Below, piece by piece: positions 1-8,157 of a stretch of 64,000 bases of DNA. This DNA is from Blastochloris sulfoviridis (GTDB lineage Bacteria > Pseudomonadota > Alphaproteobacteria > Rhizobiales > Xanthobacteraceae), in contig NZ_VWPL01000017.1 of the NCBI RefSeq assembly GCF_008630065.1, positions 1 to 64,000 on the forward strand, written 5' to 3'. Under the pieces are notes generated by a model. It worked only from the letters and a program-made list of their open reading frames with translations. It was not told where the DNA came from and searched no databases. A program made the position numbers and the translations under genes. How positions within the stretch are numbered: the stretch's first letter is position 1; each line of letters opens with the position of its first letter.

Positions 1-111
1 GGTTAGCTCCTGGGGTCATTCCTCCCCCCCCGCTTTGGGGGTGTGGGGGCCGCGCTATCTATTCCCGGCGGGGGGGGGGCGGGGCCAATTCTCCAGCCTA
101 CGCCATATCTA
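1..111. other. G/C-homopolymer-rich stretch, no gene
   Basis: No coding signal is visible. The stretch holds a run of eight C at 24-31 and a run of ten G at 70-79 followed by a further four G. This is unlike the rest of the window and could be a collapsed or error-prone region, or a G-quadruplex former. Confidence 0.5.
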
Positions 112-180
112 CCCCTCACCCGGCTCGACCTCGCTTCGCTCGGTCTCGCCACCCTCTCCCGCAAGGGGAGAGGGAAGAAG
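112..180 (+). repeat. Interspersed repeat family C, single arm
   Basis: This 69-bp unit runs from a CTCACCCGGCTCGACC-type end to a GGGGAGAGGGAAGAAG end. The same unit recurs as inverted pairs at 7844-8005 and 62698-62855. Here only one arm is present. It lies just downstream of the nadE stop codon. Confidence 0.85.
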
Positions 181-227
181 CGGCTCCCGGCCAGCGGTTG
201 TTCCGCGCTGATCGGCTGGAAACCGTG

Positions 228-1904
228 TCACCCCGCCGCGTCCGGCCCCGGATCGCGGAAGCGGTTGGTGATGGGGTAGCGCCGGTCGCGGCCGAAGTTC
301 TTCTCGGTCACCTTGACGCCGGGCGCCGCCTGCCGGCGCTTGTATTCGGCCAGCATCAGCATGCGCTCGACGCGGCGCACCGTCTCGACATCGTGGCCGG
401 CGGCGGCGATGTCAGCGATCGGCATCTCCTTCTCGACCAGCCGCTCCAGGATGTCGTCCAGCACCTCGTAGGGCGGCAGCGTGTCCTGGTCGGTCTGGTT
501 GTCCTTCAGTTCGGCAGTCGGCGGCCGGTCGATGATCGCGTCCGGGATCACCTCGCCGTCCGGGCCGAGCGCGCCCGCCGGCTTCCAGCGGTTGCGCAGG
601 CGCGACAGCCGCCACACCTCGGTCTTGTAGAGATCCTTGATGGGGTTGTAGCCGCCGTTCATGTCGCCATAGAGCGTGGCGTAGCCGGTCGACATCTCGC
701 TCTTGTTGCCGGTGGTCACCACCATCGACCCGAACTTGTTGGAGACCGACATCAGGATGGTGCCGCGGGCGCGCGACTGGAGGTTTTCCTCCGTCACATC
801 GCGCGGCCGGCCGGCGAACAGCGGCTTGAGCGCCGCCTCCAGCCCCTCGACCGCCGGGGCGATCGGCACGATGTCGTAGCGCACGCCCAGCCGGGTGGCG
901 ATGTCGGCGGCATCCGACAGCGACTGGTTGGACGTGTAGCGATAGGGCAGCATCACGCAGTGAACGCGCTCGGGCCCCAGCGCGTCCACCGCCATCGCCG
1001 CGCACAGCGCCGAGTCGATGCCGCCCGACAGCCCCAGCACCACGCCGGGAAACCGGTTCTTGTCGACATAGTCGCGCAAGCCCAGCACGCAGGCGGCGTA
1101 ATTGGCCTCGTCCTCGGCCGGCACGCCGGCATTCGGCCCCTGCCAGCAGCGCCAGCCGGTGGCGGTCCTGGTCCAGCGGGTGAGCGCGACGGTCTCGGCA
1201 AAGGCCGCAAGCTGCGCGGCCGGCGCCCGGTCGGCATTGAGCACGAAGGAGGCGCCGTCGAACACCAGCTCGTCCTGGCCGCCGACCTGGTTGAGATAGG
1301 CCAGCGGCAGGCGGGATTCGCTGATGCGCACCGCCACCACCGCCCGGCGCTGCTCGGCGACGGTGCGGCGATAGGGCGAGCCGTTCGGCACCAGCAGGAT
1401 CTCGGCGCCGGCCGCGGCGAGGTGCGCCACCGGCTCGGGGCCCCAGATATCCTCGCAGATCGGCAGGCCAATGCGCGCGCCGCGCAGTTCGACCGGCTCC
1501 GGCAGCGGCCCCGGCACGAACACCCGCTTCTCGTCGAACACGCCATAGTTCGGCAGGTCGGCCTTGAACCGCAGCGCGACGATGGCGCCGCCATCGAGCA
1601 CCGCCACCGCATTGTGGAGCCGCCCCGCCTCCACCCACGGCGTGCCCACGATCAGCGCCGGACCGCCATCCGCCGTCTCGCTGGCCAGCGCCGCGATGGC
1701 GGCGCGGCAGGCGGCGAGAAAGGCCGGCTTGAGCACCAGATCCTCGGGCGGATAGCCGGCCAGGAACAGCTCGGAAAACAGCACGATCTCGGCGCCGCCG
1801 GCCGCGGCCTCGGCGCGGGCGCGCCGCACCTTCTCGGCATTGCCGGCGATGTCGCCGACCGTGGGATTGAGCTGGGCTAGGGCGATGGCGAGGGTCTGGG
1901 GCAT
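228..1904 (-). CDS. nadE: Glutamine-dependent NAD+ synthetase
   Basis: This cytoplasmic enzyme makes NAD+ from nicotinate adenine dinucleotide, ATP and glutamine, the last step of NAD synthesis. The 558-residue protein joins an N-terminal nitrilase-type glutaminase domain (about 1-250) to a C-terminal NAD synthetase domain. The glutaminase triad is visible as Glu45 (FSELFLAGYP), Lys114 (RFKADLPNYG) and Cys150 (LPICEDIWGP). The ATP pyrophosphatase loop SGGIDS is at about 293-298. Length and order match the two-domain bacterial enzyme. The ATG at 1904 is the only sensible start and leaves the first strand of the glutaminase intact. It lies alone on the minus strand, downstream of dgkA. Confidence 0.96.
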   Translation of the reverse strand: MPQTLAIALAQLNPTVGDIAGNAEKVRRARAEAAAGGAEIVLFSELFLAGYPPEDLVLKPAFLAACRAAIAALASETADGGPALIVGTPWVEAGRLHNAVAVLDGGAIVALRFKADLPNYGVFDEKRVFVPGPLPEPVELRGARIGLPICEDIWGPEPVAHLAAAGAEILLVPNGSPYRRTVAEQRRAVVAVRISESRLPLAYLNQVGGQDELVFDGASFVLNADRAPAAQLAAFAETVALTRWTRTATGWRCWQGPNAGVPAEDEANYAACVLGLRDYVDKNRFPGVVLGLSGGIDSALCAAMAVDALGPERVHCVMLPYRYTSNQSLSDAADIATRLGVRYDIVPIAPAVEGLEAALKPLFAGRPRDVTEENLQSRARGTILMSVSNKFGSMVVTTGNKSEMSTGYATLYGDMNGGYNPIKDLYKTEVWRLSRLRNRWKPAGALGPDGEVIPDAIIDRPPTAELKDNQTDQDTLPPYEVLDDILERLVEKEMPIADIAAAGHDVETVRRVERMLMLAEYKRRQAAPGVKVTEKNFGRDRRYPITNRFRDPGPDAAG

Positions 1905-2054
1905 GGCTCACGTGTACGCCGCGCGCCCGCTCGCCTCAAGAGCGCAATCTGGGCAGGAGCGGACCCCGGCCTCGCGACAGAGACCGCGGAAGATCAATGG
2001 CTTGCGGCCACGATCCGACTCGATCCGTCAGGTCGCTTCACAATCCAAGCCGTT

Positions 2055-2411
2055 TCACAAACCAAGCCGCACGGCGATGGCGGCAGCCCACACCAGCAGC
2101 GCCACCGTCAGCGCGAACGACACCGCGGTCGAGCCCATGTCCTTGATCATGCCGATGTGCGGATGGCGCTCGGGCGTGACGTGGTCGGCGAGCTTCTCGA
2201 TCGCGGTGTTCAGCATCTCGACCGCCAGCACCACCAGGAGCGCCGCGATCATCGCCACGAACCAGCCGATCGACGGCGACAGCAGCCAGCCCACCGGCAG
2301 GGCGAGGGCGAGCAGCACCATCTCCTCGCGCACCGCTGACTCGGTGCCGAGCGCGGCGGAAAGCCCGCGGATGGAGTTCAGCGTCGCGCGGTAGAGGCGG
2401 TGCACGGCCAT
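2055..2411 (-). CDS. dgkA: Diacylglycerol kinase (small integral-membrane DgkA type)
   Basis: DgkA phosphorylates diacylglycerol with ATP in the inner membrane and returns it to phospholipid synthesis. From the ATG at 2411 the protein has 118 residues, the usual family size. The open frame extends further upstream but that part is non-conserved. Family signatures are the N-terminal RATLNSIRGL, the active-site motif EMLNTAIE at 65-72, and KDMGSTAV at 90-97. Three membrane helices follow from the hydrophobic blocks at about 31-45, 50-66 and 97-115. Repeat family B lies between this gene and the upstream DAHP synthase. Confidence 0.93.
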   Translation of the reverse strand: MAVHRLYRATLNSIRGLSAALGTESAVREEMVLLALALPVGWLLSPSIGWFVAMIAALLVVLAVEMLNTAIEKLADHVTPERHPHIGMIKDMGSTAVSFALTVALLVWAAAIAVRLGL

Positions 2412-2475
2412 CCCCGAAATGCCCGTCGATGCCTCGACATAGCATCGCGGCGGGGATCGGCCAATTTCGGCCTCG

Positions 2476-2582
2476 TCACCCCGGCCGAGCGGAGCGGGAG
2501 CCGGGATCATCATCCGGAAAAGGTCCCCTTTCTGCAAACGGTCCCGGGTCGCGCAGCTTCGCTGCTTGCCCGGGACGACGCG
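2476..2582. repeat. Interspersed palindromic repeat family B
   Basis: The unit reads as a GTCACCCCGGCC... start, a spacer with CTGCAAACGGTCCCGGG, then GCAGCTTCGCTGC and CCCGGGACGAC. The inner part is a short perfect hairpin. Related copies lie at 12949-13053, 31977-32123, 45034-45207 and 50219-50377, all between genes. Confidence 0.8.
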
Positions 2583-2588
2583 TGAGGG

Positions 2589-3974
2589 TTACTCCGCCGC
2601 CTCGACGTGCGGCCGGGTCTTGCCGTTGCGGGCCTTCTTGAGCAGGTCGGCGATCAGGAACGCCAGCTCGATCGCCTGCTCGGCATTGAGGCGCGGATCG
2701 CAATAGGTGTGGTAGCGGTCCGACAGGTCGTTCTCGCTGATGGCACGGGCGCCGCCGGTGCATTCGGTGACGTTGCGGCCGGTCATCTCCAGATGCACGC
2801 CGCCGGGGTGCGTGCCCTCGGCCGCGTGCACCGCGAAGAACCCCCTCACCTCCTGCAGGATCAGGTCGAACGGCCGGGTCTTGAAGCCGGTTCCGGCCTT
2901 CACGGTGTTGCCGTGCATGGGATCGCACGTCCACAGCACGGCGCGGCCTTCCTGCTTCACCCGGCGCACCAGGGCCGGATACTGCTCGCCGATCTTGTTC
3001 GCGCCATAGCGGGCGATGAGCTGGATGCGGCCGGGCTCGTTCCCCGGATTGAGGATGTCGAGCAGCTCCATCAGCCCATCGGCCGAAAGCGTCGGGCCGC
3101 ACTTGAGGCCGATCGGGTTCTTGATGCCGCGGCAGTACTCGACGTGCGCGCCCTCCGGCTGGCGGGTGCGGTCGCCGATCCACAGCATGTGGCCGGAGGT
3201 GGCGTACCAGTCGCCGGTGGTGGAATCGACCCGGGTCAGCGCCTCCTCATAGCCCAGCAGCAGCGCCTCGTGGCTGGTGTAGACGTCGGTGGTGCGCATC
3301 TCCGGATGCGTCTCGGGATCGATGCCGCAGGCGCGCATGAAGTCGAGCGCCTCGGTGATGCGGTCGGCGAGCTGCTGGTAGCGGGCGGACTGCGGGCTGT
3401 CCTTGACGAAGCCCAGCATCCAGCGGTGCGCGTTCTCCAGATTGGCGTAGCCGCCGGTGGCGAAGGCGCGCAGCAGGTTCAGCGTCGCCGCCGACTGGCG
3501 GTAGGCCGAGATCTGGCGGCGCGGATCGGGCACGCGCGCCTCGGGCGTGAAGGCGATGTCGTTGACGATGTCGCCGCGGTAGGACGGCAGCTCGACGCCG
3601 TTCAGCGTCTCGGTCGGCGCCGAGCGCGGCTTGGCAAACTGGCCGGCGATGCGGCCGACCTTCACCACCGGCACCGCGCCGGCAAAGGTCATCACCACCG
3701 CCATCTGCAGGAAAACGCGAAAGAAATCGCGGATGTTGTCGGCCGTGTGCTCGGCGAAGCTCTCGGCGCAATCGCCACCCTGCAGCAAAAACGCCTCGCC
3801 CGCCGCGACCTTCGCCAGCGACTTCTTCAGCTTGCGGGCCTCGCCGGCGAACACCAGAGGCGGAAAGGAGGCAAGCTGCGTCTCGGTGGCCGCCAGGGCG
3901 GCCTGGTCCGGATAGTCCGGCACCTGCACGATCGGCTTGTTCCGCCAGCTCGACGGGCTCCAACGCTCAGCCAT
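2589..3974 (-). CDS. Class II 3-deoxy-7-phosphoheptulonate (DAHP) synthase
   Basis: This enzyme condenses phosphoenolpyruvate with erythrose 4-phosphate, the first committed step of the shikimate pathway. The 461-residue protein is of the plant/actinobacterial/rhizobial class II type. Recognisable blocks are [10 protein letters not shown] at 5-14, the metal-site block [27 protein letters not shown], and DPMHGNT with its metal-binding His near the middle of the barrel. ECTGGA follows toward the C-terminus. The ATG at 3974 gives the family N-terminus exactly. The gene lies 7 bp from repeat family B on its 3' side and has a long leader upstream. Confidence 0.95.
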   Translation of the reverse strand: MAERWSPSSWRNKPIVQVPDYPDQAALAATETQLASFPPLVFAGEARKLKKSLAKVAAGEAFLLQGGDCAESFAEHTADNIRDFFRVFLQMAVVMTFAGAVPVVKVGRIAGQFAKPRSAPTETLNGVELPSYRGDIVNDIAFTPEARVPDPRRQISAYRQSAATLNLLRAFATGGYANLENAHRWMLGFVKDSPQSARYQQLADRITEALDFMRACGIDPETHPEMRTTDVYTSHEALLLGYEEALTRVDSTTGDWYATSGHMLWIGDRTRQPEGAHVEYCRGIKNPIGLKCGPTLSADGLMELLDILNPGNEPGRIQLIARYGANKIGEQYPALVRRVKQEGRAVLWTCDPMHGNTVKAGTGFKTRPFDLILQEVRGFFAVHAAEGTHPGGVHLEMTGRNVTECTGGARAISENDLSDRYHTYCDPRLNAEQAIELAFLIADLLKKARNGKTRPHVEAAE

Positions 3975-4432
3975 GTATCCAATCCTGACACCGCCACGGC
4001 GGAAGCGCCACGGCGGCTGCGTGCTTATACACCAGGGGTGTGCCCTGCAAAATCATACGGGATGCTTAGAGCCTTCTCCGCAGGCATCGAATCCGGCCAC
4101 GCCCGATAAAGCGCGCCCCCCGAACGGCTTGGCGCCGTTTCCGCAGACGCCGGGTGGACCCGGATCGCCGAAGGGCGCCGCCTCAACGCCTTGGAGCGCC
4201 TTCATGCAGATCCACAGGACCGTCAATGACGGCAGCCGCCGGCGCTGACTCAAATCCTCAAGAGGCGCGCCGATCCTCCTGACGGGACTCGGATATGGCC
4301 GGGGCGGCGGCCGGGCGGCGGCGCGAAGCATTGCCGGCTTACCTTCCGCCGCGACACCAAAGGACTCCTTTTTGCGCGCATGTCACCCTCGCTTGGTTGC
4401 GATCATTTGTATTACCTAAGAGTTGCAACCGA
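3975..4432. other. Intergenic region between DAHP synthase and the exosortase cassette
   Basis: No convincing gene is present. The minus-strand frame at 4053-4331 is proline/arginine-rich and lacks a ribosome site. The region should hold the DAHP synthase promoter. A weak candidate reads TTTTGC-N17-TATAAG on the minus strand near 4020-4060. A 25-bp motif at 4404-4428 is nearly repeated upstream of the L,D-transpeptidase (25562-25585). Confidence 0.6.
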
Positions 4433-4461
4433 TTGACACCAGAAATTGCGCTGGCTAGAAA
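4433..4461 (+). promoter_or_regulatory. Sigma70-type promoter of the exosortase cassette
   Basis: A perfect -35 box TTGACA at 4433-4438 is followed after 17 bp by TAGAAA at 4456-4461. This is the best -35/-10 pair noticed in the window. It would start a short leader carrying the ribosome site TAGGAG (4478-4483), nine bases before the ATG at 4493. Confidence 0.7.
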
Positions 4462-4492
4462 TTCAACCGTCATTAGCTAGGAGCCGTCAATC

Positions 4493-4726
4493 ATGGCGAG
4501 AAGTTCTTTGGTTCTTTGCTTGCTCCTGAACTTGGCGTTGGTTTCGCCGGCAGGTGCGTGGGGCTTTCATCCGGGCAATCCAGATCGCCCTCATGATCGC
4601 TTTCATGACCGTTCTCACGGCCATCCTCGCGGCGCGCCTGGTCCCGACGTCGACATCGGCCTGATCGGCCTGGCGATGGTTGGGGTTGCGACGGTCGTCG
4701 CGCTCCGCCGCAAGGGCAAGAACTGA
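4493..4726 (+). CDS. Small secreted His-containing protein with exosortase-type sorting tail
   Basis: The 77-residue product has three parts. There is a signal peptide (1-22, ending AGA before Trp23). A hydrophilic His/Pro/Arg/Asp stretch (23-48) carries five histidines. The tail reads PDVDIGLIGLAMVG and runs through a single transmembrane segment to the basic end RRKGKN. Motif plus helix plus basic cluster is the architecture of PEP-CTERM-like substrates, although the classic Pro-Glu-Pro is replaced by PDVD. The exosortase gene follows 251 bp downstream, so this is probably its dedicated substrate. A strong ribosome site (TAGGAG) and promoter precede it. Function is unknown; the histidines suggest metal binding, but that is inference. 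Confidence 0.75.
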   Translation: MARSSLVLCLLLNLALVSPAGAWGFHPGNPDRPHDRFHDRSHGHPRGAPGPDVDIGLIGLAMVGVATVVALRRKGKN

Positions 4727-4765
4727 TCGCGAACGTTCGGGCCGGACGGAACCGTCATGCCCGAA

Positions 4766-4836
4766 GCTGCAACCGAGCTTGCGCAGGCTGCGTGATTTCG
4801 CCTGCGCCTGCAACCGAGCCTGCGCGGGTCGCATGA
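4766..4836 (+). repeat. Imperfect 30-bp direct repeat
   Basis: Two units, 4766-4795 and 4807-4836, share the core CTGCAACCGAGC(T/C)TGCGC and the ending GCxTGA. They lie between the small substrate gene and the exosortase gene and fall in no credible reading frame. Confidence 0.6.
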
Positions 4837-4886
4837 ATCCGCCTCTCGCGGGCATGCACGGCCAGAAATGTCTTTTGGAACAAAGA

Positions 4887-4919
4887 TGTGGATGACCGAG
4901 ACAAGGCCCGGCCATGACG
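4887..4919 (+). repeat. Interspersed repeat family F, single copy
   Basis: A GTGGATGACCGAGACAAG unit ends in GCCCGGCCATGACGG. It is related to the inverted pair at 32238-32270 and 32341-32373, whose core is GGCCGGGACAAGCCCGGCC. Confidence 0.6.
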
Positions 4920-4977
4920 GCTGCGGTTCAAATTCAGAGGCCGCTGCCATAAGCAGCCGAACTGATCCAGTCTTGCC

Positions 4978-5832
4978 GTGACCGAGTGGAACGGACGTCC
5001 CAGCAACAGCACCCTGCGCAACAGCCTGTTTCGCGACAGGCATGTTCTGCTGATATTCCTGTGCTGCGTCGTTGTCGCGGTTGCGTGGCCGCGCGGGCAA
5101 AGAGTCTCCGATTCAATCGATGTTTCGAACTTTCTCGTCGACGCGGCGGCGGTCGGCGCCGGTGAACTGGTCGCCCTCACCGCCCTGTTTGTCGTCATCC
5201 AGCGGTTTCGCGACGACGTCCTGCTGTCGGCTCGCGACAATTGGCTCCTGGCCGCCGCAAGCTTTCCGATCGCCCTGGCCCCGCTGCACGCCGCCAGTGC
5301 GGCGATGGCGGCGGTCGGGCTCGCCTTCGCGTTCCGGAAGGACGCGCGGCTGGCGGCGGTCGGCCAGCTTCTTCTGGCGCTGGCCTCCTACGAGACCTTT
5401 GGTCCGCTGATATTCCGGCTGGTCCTGCCGCTCGTTCTCGCGTTCGAAGCCAGCCTTGCCGGCCACCTGCTGTCGCTGTTCGGCGACTTCACCCGCGACG
5501 GCGACATGATCGTGGCACCGAACGGTCACGCCATCTTCATCGAGGTGCCGTGCTCTTCGTTCCACAACCTGACATTCTCGATGCTGCTGTGCATGTCGCT
5601 GCTGAAGATCGAGAAGCTGACCATTTCCCGTTCGGATGTTCCGTTGTTCCTGGCCATGGCAGGCATCACCATCGTCTTCAACCTGACCCGGATCGGGCTG
5701 ATGGCCCAGTCCGTGGCGTATTACGAGTTCTGGCACGACGGGCTCGGCGTCAAAATCTATTCGGTCGGCCTGCTGGCTTGTCTTGTCGCAACCTACGGCC
5801 TGTTCCGTCCTTCGACGGCTGCCCAAACATGA
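4978..5832 (+). CDS. Exosortase family integral-membrane transpeptidase
   Basis: Exosortases process C-terminal sorting tails of exported proteins at the inner membrane. This 284-residue protein is largely hydrophobic, with about seven to eight membrane spans. The C-terminal third carries the catalytic signature: Cys192 in EVPCSSFHN, Arg238 in FNLTRIGLM, and His253 in FWHDGLGVK, in the family order and spacing. The family's usual CSG is CSS here. The start is a GTG at 4978 with a weak ribosome site, so the N-terminus is uncertain. The stop overlaps the next gene (ATGA). No polysaccharide-synthesis genes adjoin it, unlike many exosortase loci, so this looks like a stand-alone pair with the 77-residue protein upstream. 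Confidence 0.85.
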   Translation: MTEWNGRPSNSTLRNSLFRDRHVLLIFLCCVVVAVAWPRGQRVSDSIDVSNFLVDAAAVGAGELVALTALFVVIQRFRDDVLLSARDNWLLAAASFPIALAPLHAASAAMAAVGLAFAFRKDARLAAVGQLLLALASYETFGPLIFRLVLPLVLAFEASLAGHLLSLFGDFTRDGDMIVAPNGHAIFIEVPCSSFHNLTFSMLLCMSLLKIEKLTISRSDVPLFLAMAGITIVFNLTRIGLMAQSVAYYEFWHDGLGVKIYSVGLLACLVATYGLFRPSTAAQT

Positions 5833-6356
5833 CGGCGCGGACGGTTGCCGCCGCCGCCATCGCCCTTGCCGCCCTGACAGGATTCTTGAGCAAGCTCGCC
5901 GACACCGTCTGGCGTCCCAAAGTGACGGCATCGCTGGATCTGCCGCCGGGGACGACGCTCGGCCCCGAGCCGGCCGCGCTCATCGTGACATCGATTGTCT
6001 CGTCGCCCGCCGTCGGGGTCGAGATGCAGGCCCCCGGCTGCGACAAATCGATTTTCGGATTTCCATTTTCAATGCTGGTCGTCACCGGTCCGGGCATTGT
6101 CGAATATCAATACCGGAGCCAGGGATATGTCGTCGTCGATGCGCTCTATGGCGAGATCATTCCGGAGAATTCGTACCACGTCCGGCTCATCTACTATGCG
6201 AGAGCCGCCACGGAGAGGATATACCTCTCAACGGCGCCCAGCATGATGCCGTTCTTCATCCGGTTTGCCGTGCCCCAATCGTGCAGGCTCAGCCCATCCA
6301 CGCTGGAGACCGCCTCGCGCGAGCTGGTGGATGCAATTCTCCGCGAGCGAGACTGA
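5829..6356 (+). CDS. Membrane-anchored protein of unknown function, partner of the exosortase
   Basis: The 175-residue product starts at an ATG that overlaps the exosortase stop by four bases, so translation is probably coupled. Residues 4-20 form an N-terminal membrane anchor or signal (AAAAIALAALTGFL). The rest is a soluble domain with no family I recognise. EpsI-type proteins often follow exosortases, and size and position fit that slot, but I do not see EpsI signature residues. Two cysteines lie in the soluble part (QAPGCDKS and PQSCRLS) and could pair in the periplasm. The convergent gor gene ends 29 bp downstream. Confidence 0.7.
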   Translation: MTARTVAAAAIALAALTGFLSKLADTVWRPKVTASLDLPPGTTLGPEPAALIVTSIVSSPAVGVEMQAPGCDKSIFGFPFSMLVVTGPGIVEYQYRSQGYVVVDALYGEIIPENSYHVRLIYYARAATERIYLSTAPSMMPFFIRFAVPQSCRLSPSTLETASRELVDAILRERD

Positions 6357-6385
6357 CGCGCATTCCAGGTGCGCAGGAAATAGCC

Positions 6386-7750
6386 TCACCCCGGCTGCCA
6401 CTTGGTGCGCAGCGTCACCAGCTCCTCGGCGGCTGAGGGGTGCAGCGCCATGGTGGCATCGAAGTCGGCCTTCTTCGCCCCCATCTTCACCGCGATCGCC
6501 AGGCACTGCACCATTTCGGCCGCCGCCTCGCCGATGATGTGGACGCCGAGCACCCGGTCGCTCTCGCCATCCACCACCAGCTTCATGAACACCTTGGTGT
6601 CGCGGCCGGAGAGCGTCGCCTTCATCGGCCGGAAGCTCGTCTTGTAGATGTCGATCGGCGCGCCGCCCGCCCGCGCCTCGGCCTCGGTGGCGCCGACGGT
6701 GCCGATCTCCGGCTCGGTGAATACGGCCGTGGGGATGGCGCCGTAGTCGACCGCCTCCAGCCGGCCGCCGAACAGCCCATCGGCCACCGCGTGGCCCTCG
6801 CGGATGGCGACGGGGGTGAGCGCGACGCGGCCGGTGACGTCGCCGACCGCGAAGATATGCGCCACGCTGGTGCGCGAGACCGCATCCACTGCCACCGCGC
6901 CGCGGGGGTCGAGCGCCACGCCGGTGTTCTCCAGGCCGAGCCCGCTGGTGTTGGGCATGCGCCCGGTCGCCGCCATCAGCAGGTCGGCCTCGATCTCGTC
7001 GCCGCCGGCAAGCTCGATACGCAAACCGGCATCCGCGCGCGCCGCCGCCCGGATGGTCTCGGACAGGCGGAAGCGGATGCCCTGCGTCTCCATCTCCTTC
7101 TGGATCGCCAGCCGGATGTCCTCGTCGAAGCCGCGCAGCACTCGCTCGCCGCGGTGGACCACCGTGACCTCGGCGCCGAGCCCCTTGAAGATGCCGGCGA
7201 ATTCCAGCGCGATATAGCCGCCGCCCTGCACCACCACCCGCCGCGGCAGGCGATCGAGATCGAACGCCTCGTTGGAAGTGGCGGCAAGCTCGCAGCCGGG
7301 GAACACCGGCCGGATGGGATGGGCGCCGGTGGCGATCAGGATGTTGCGGGCGCGGATGCGCCGGCCGGAGCCCTTGAGCAGGACCGTGTGGTCGTCCTCG
7401 AACACCGCGCGTTCGGCAATGACCGTGACACCGGCCCGCTCCAGATTGGCGCGGTAGATCTTCTCCAGCCGGGCGATCTCGCGATCCTTGGCGGCGATCA
7501 GCGCCCGCCAGTCGTGCGCCGGCGTGCCGAGGCTCCAGCCGAAGGCCGCGGCGTCCTCGAACGCGTGGTCGAAGCGCGCGGCATAGACCAGCAGCTTCTT
7601 CGGCACGCAGCCGCGAATGACGCAGGTGCCGCCGACCCGGAACTCCTCGGCCACCATCACCCTGGCGCCGTAGCCGGCGGCGATGCGCGCCGCCCTGACC
7701 CCGCCGGAGCCCGCCCCGATGACGAAGAGATCGGCGTCGAATTCGCTCAT
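6386..7750 (-). CDS. gor: Glutathione-disulfide reductase
   Basis: This cytoplasmic flavoenzyme reduces glutathione disulfide with NADPH. The 454-residue protein has the N-terminal FAD loop GAGSGGVRAAR at 12-22 and the redox-active cysteines Cys43 and Cys48 in GGTCVIRGCVPKK. A second Rossmann motif (GGGYIALEFAG) binds NADPH. The C-terminal active-site block HPSAAEE has its catalytic His at about 437. The ATG at 7750 has the ribosome site GAGGCG. The gene belongs to the rpiA-DUF2059-DUF2059-gor block, but 407 bp of repeats separate it from the upstream DUF2059 gene. Confidence 0.95.
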   Translation of the reverse strand: MSEFDADLFVIGAGSGGVRAARIAAGYGARVMVAEEFRVGGTCVIRGCVPKKLLVYAARFDHAFEDAAAFGWSLGTPAHDWRALIAAKDREIARLEKIYRANLERAGVTVIAERAVFEDDHTVLLKGSGRRIRARNILIATGAHPIRPVFPGCELAATSNEAFDLDRLPRRVVVQGGGYIALEFAGIFKGLGAEVTVVHRGERVLRGFDEDIRLAIQKEMETQGIRFRLSETIRAAARADAGLRIELAGGDEIEADLLMAATGRMPNTSGLGLENTGVALDPRGAVAVDAVSRTSVAHIFAVGDVTGRVALTPVAIREGHAVADGLFGGRLEAVDYGAIPTAVFTEPEIGTVGATEAEARAGGAPIDIYKTSFRPMKATLSGRDTKVFMKLVVDGESDRVLGVHIIGEAAAEMVQCLAIAVKMGAKKADFDATMALHPSAAEELVTLRTKWQPG

Positions 7751-7843
7751 GTTCGCCTCAAGGGGGAGGATGTCTCCTGCGGAAACCGGCCGATCACGCC
7801 GGAAGCCGCCTCATGAGGTTTCCAGATGATCCGCTCGGCTTCT

Positions 7844-8005
7844 TTCTTCCCTCTCCCCTTGTGGGAGAGGGTGGCGAGACCGAGCAAACGCGAGGTCGCG
7901 CCGGGTGAGGGGTAGATACGACAAACTCTGGAAAATTCACCCCTCACCCGCCTCGCGATCTGACGATCGCTCGGCACCCTCTCCCGCAAGGGGAGAGGGA
8001 AGAAG
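7844..8005. repeat. Interspersed repeat family C, inverted pair
   Basis: Two arms of about 68 bp, 7844-7912 and 7938-8005, are inverted around about 25 bp of AT-richer spacer. Each arm carries CCCTCTCCC...GGGAGAGGG and a GAGACCGAGC/GCTCGG block. The layout matches 62698-62855, and a single arm lies at 112-180. A transcript could fold into a long hairpin. Confidence 0.85.
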
Positions 8006-8024
8006 GGCGGCACCCAGCCGCCAG

Positions 8025-8129
8025 CTAGAGCGTCCGCCGATCTGATTGGATCCGGCGGACGCTCTAGGTTTTTGTTTTATCGCATTTTCATTCGCAAAAC
8101 CGGTATCCACTTATGCGGAAAATGCTCTA
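8025..8129 (-). repeat. Interspersed double stem-loop repeat family A
   Basis: On the minus strand this reads AGAGCATTTTCCGCATAAG, then ACCGG, then TTTTGCGAATGAAAATGCG. The second stem, GAGCGTCCGCC-GGCGGACGCTC, comes next. It ends with CTAGAGC. It lies in the gor leader, between gor and the DUF2059 gene. Confidence 0.9.
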
Positions 8130-8157
8130 TTTGGCGCCGATCACGCCGCAGCGCGCC

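Noticed and set aside
198-1880. 560-residue plus-strand frame opposite nadE
   Set aside because: It is the antisense of nadE, rich in His/Arg/Gln with no domain or ribosome site. GC-rich DNA gives long antisense frames throughout this window.
4053-4331. Minus-strand frame of 92 residues upstream of DAHP synthase
   Set aside because: Arg/Pro/Gly-rich, no ribosome site and no recognisable pattern; composition typical of chance frames.
4433-4448. Possible sigma54 promoter upstream of the exosortase substrate, as seen for some PEP-CTERM genes
   Set aside because: The -24 GG is missing and the spacing to TTGC is one base too long; the TTGACA-N17-TAGAAA sigma70 reading is far better.
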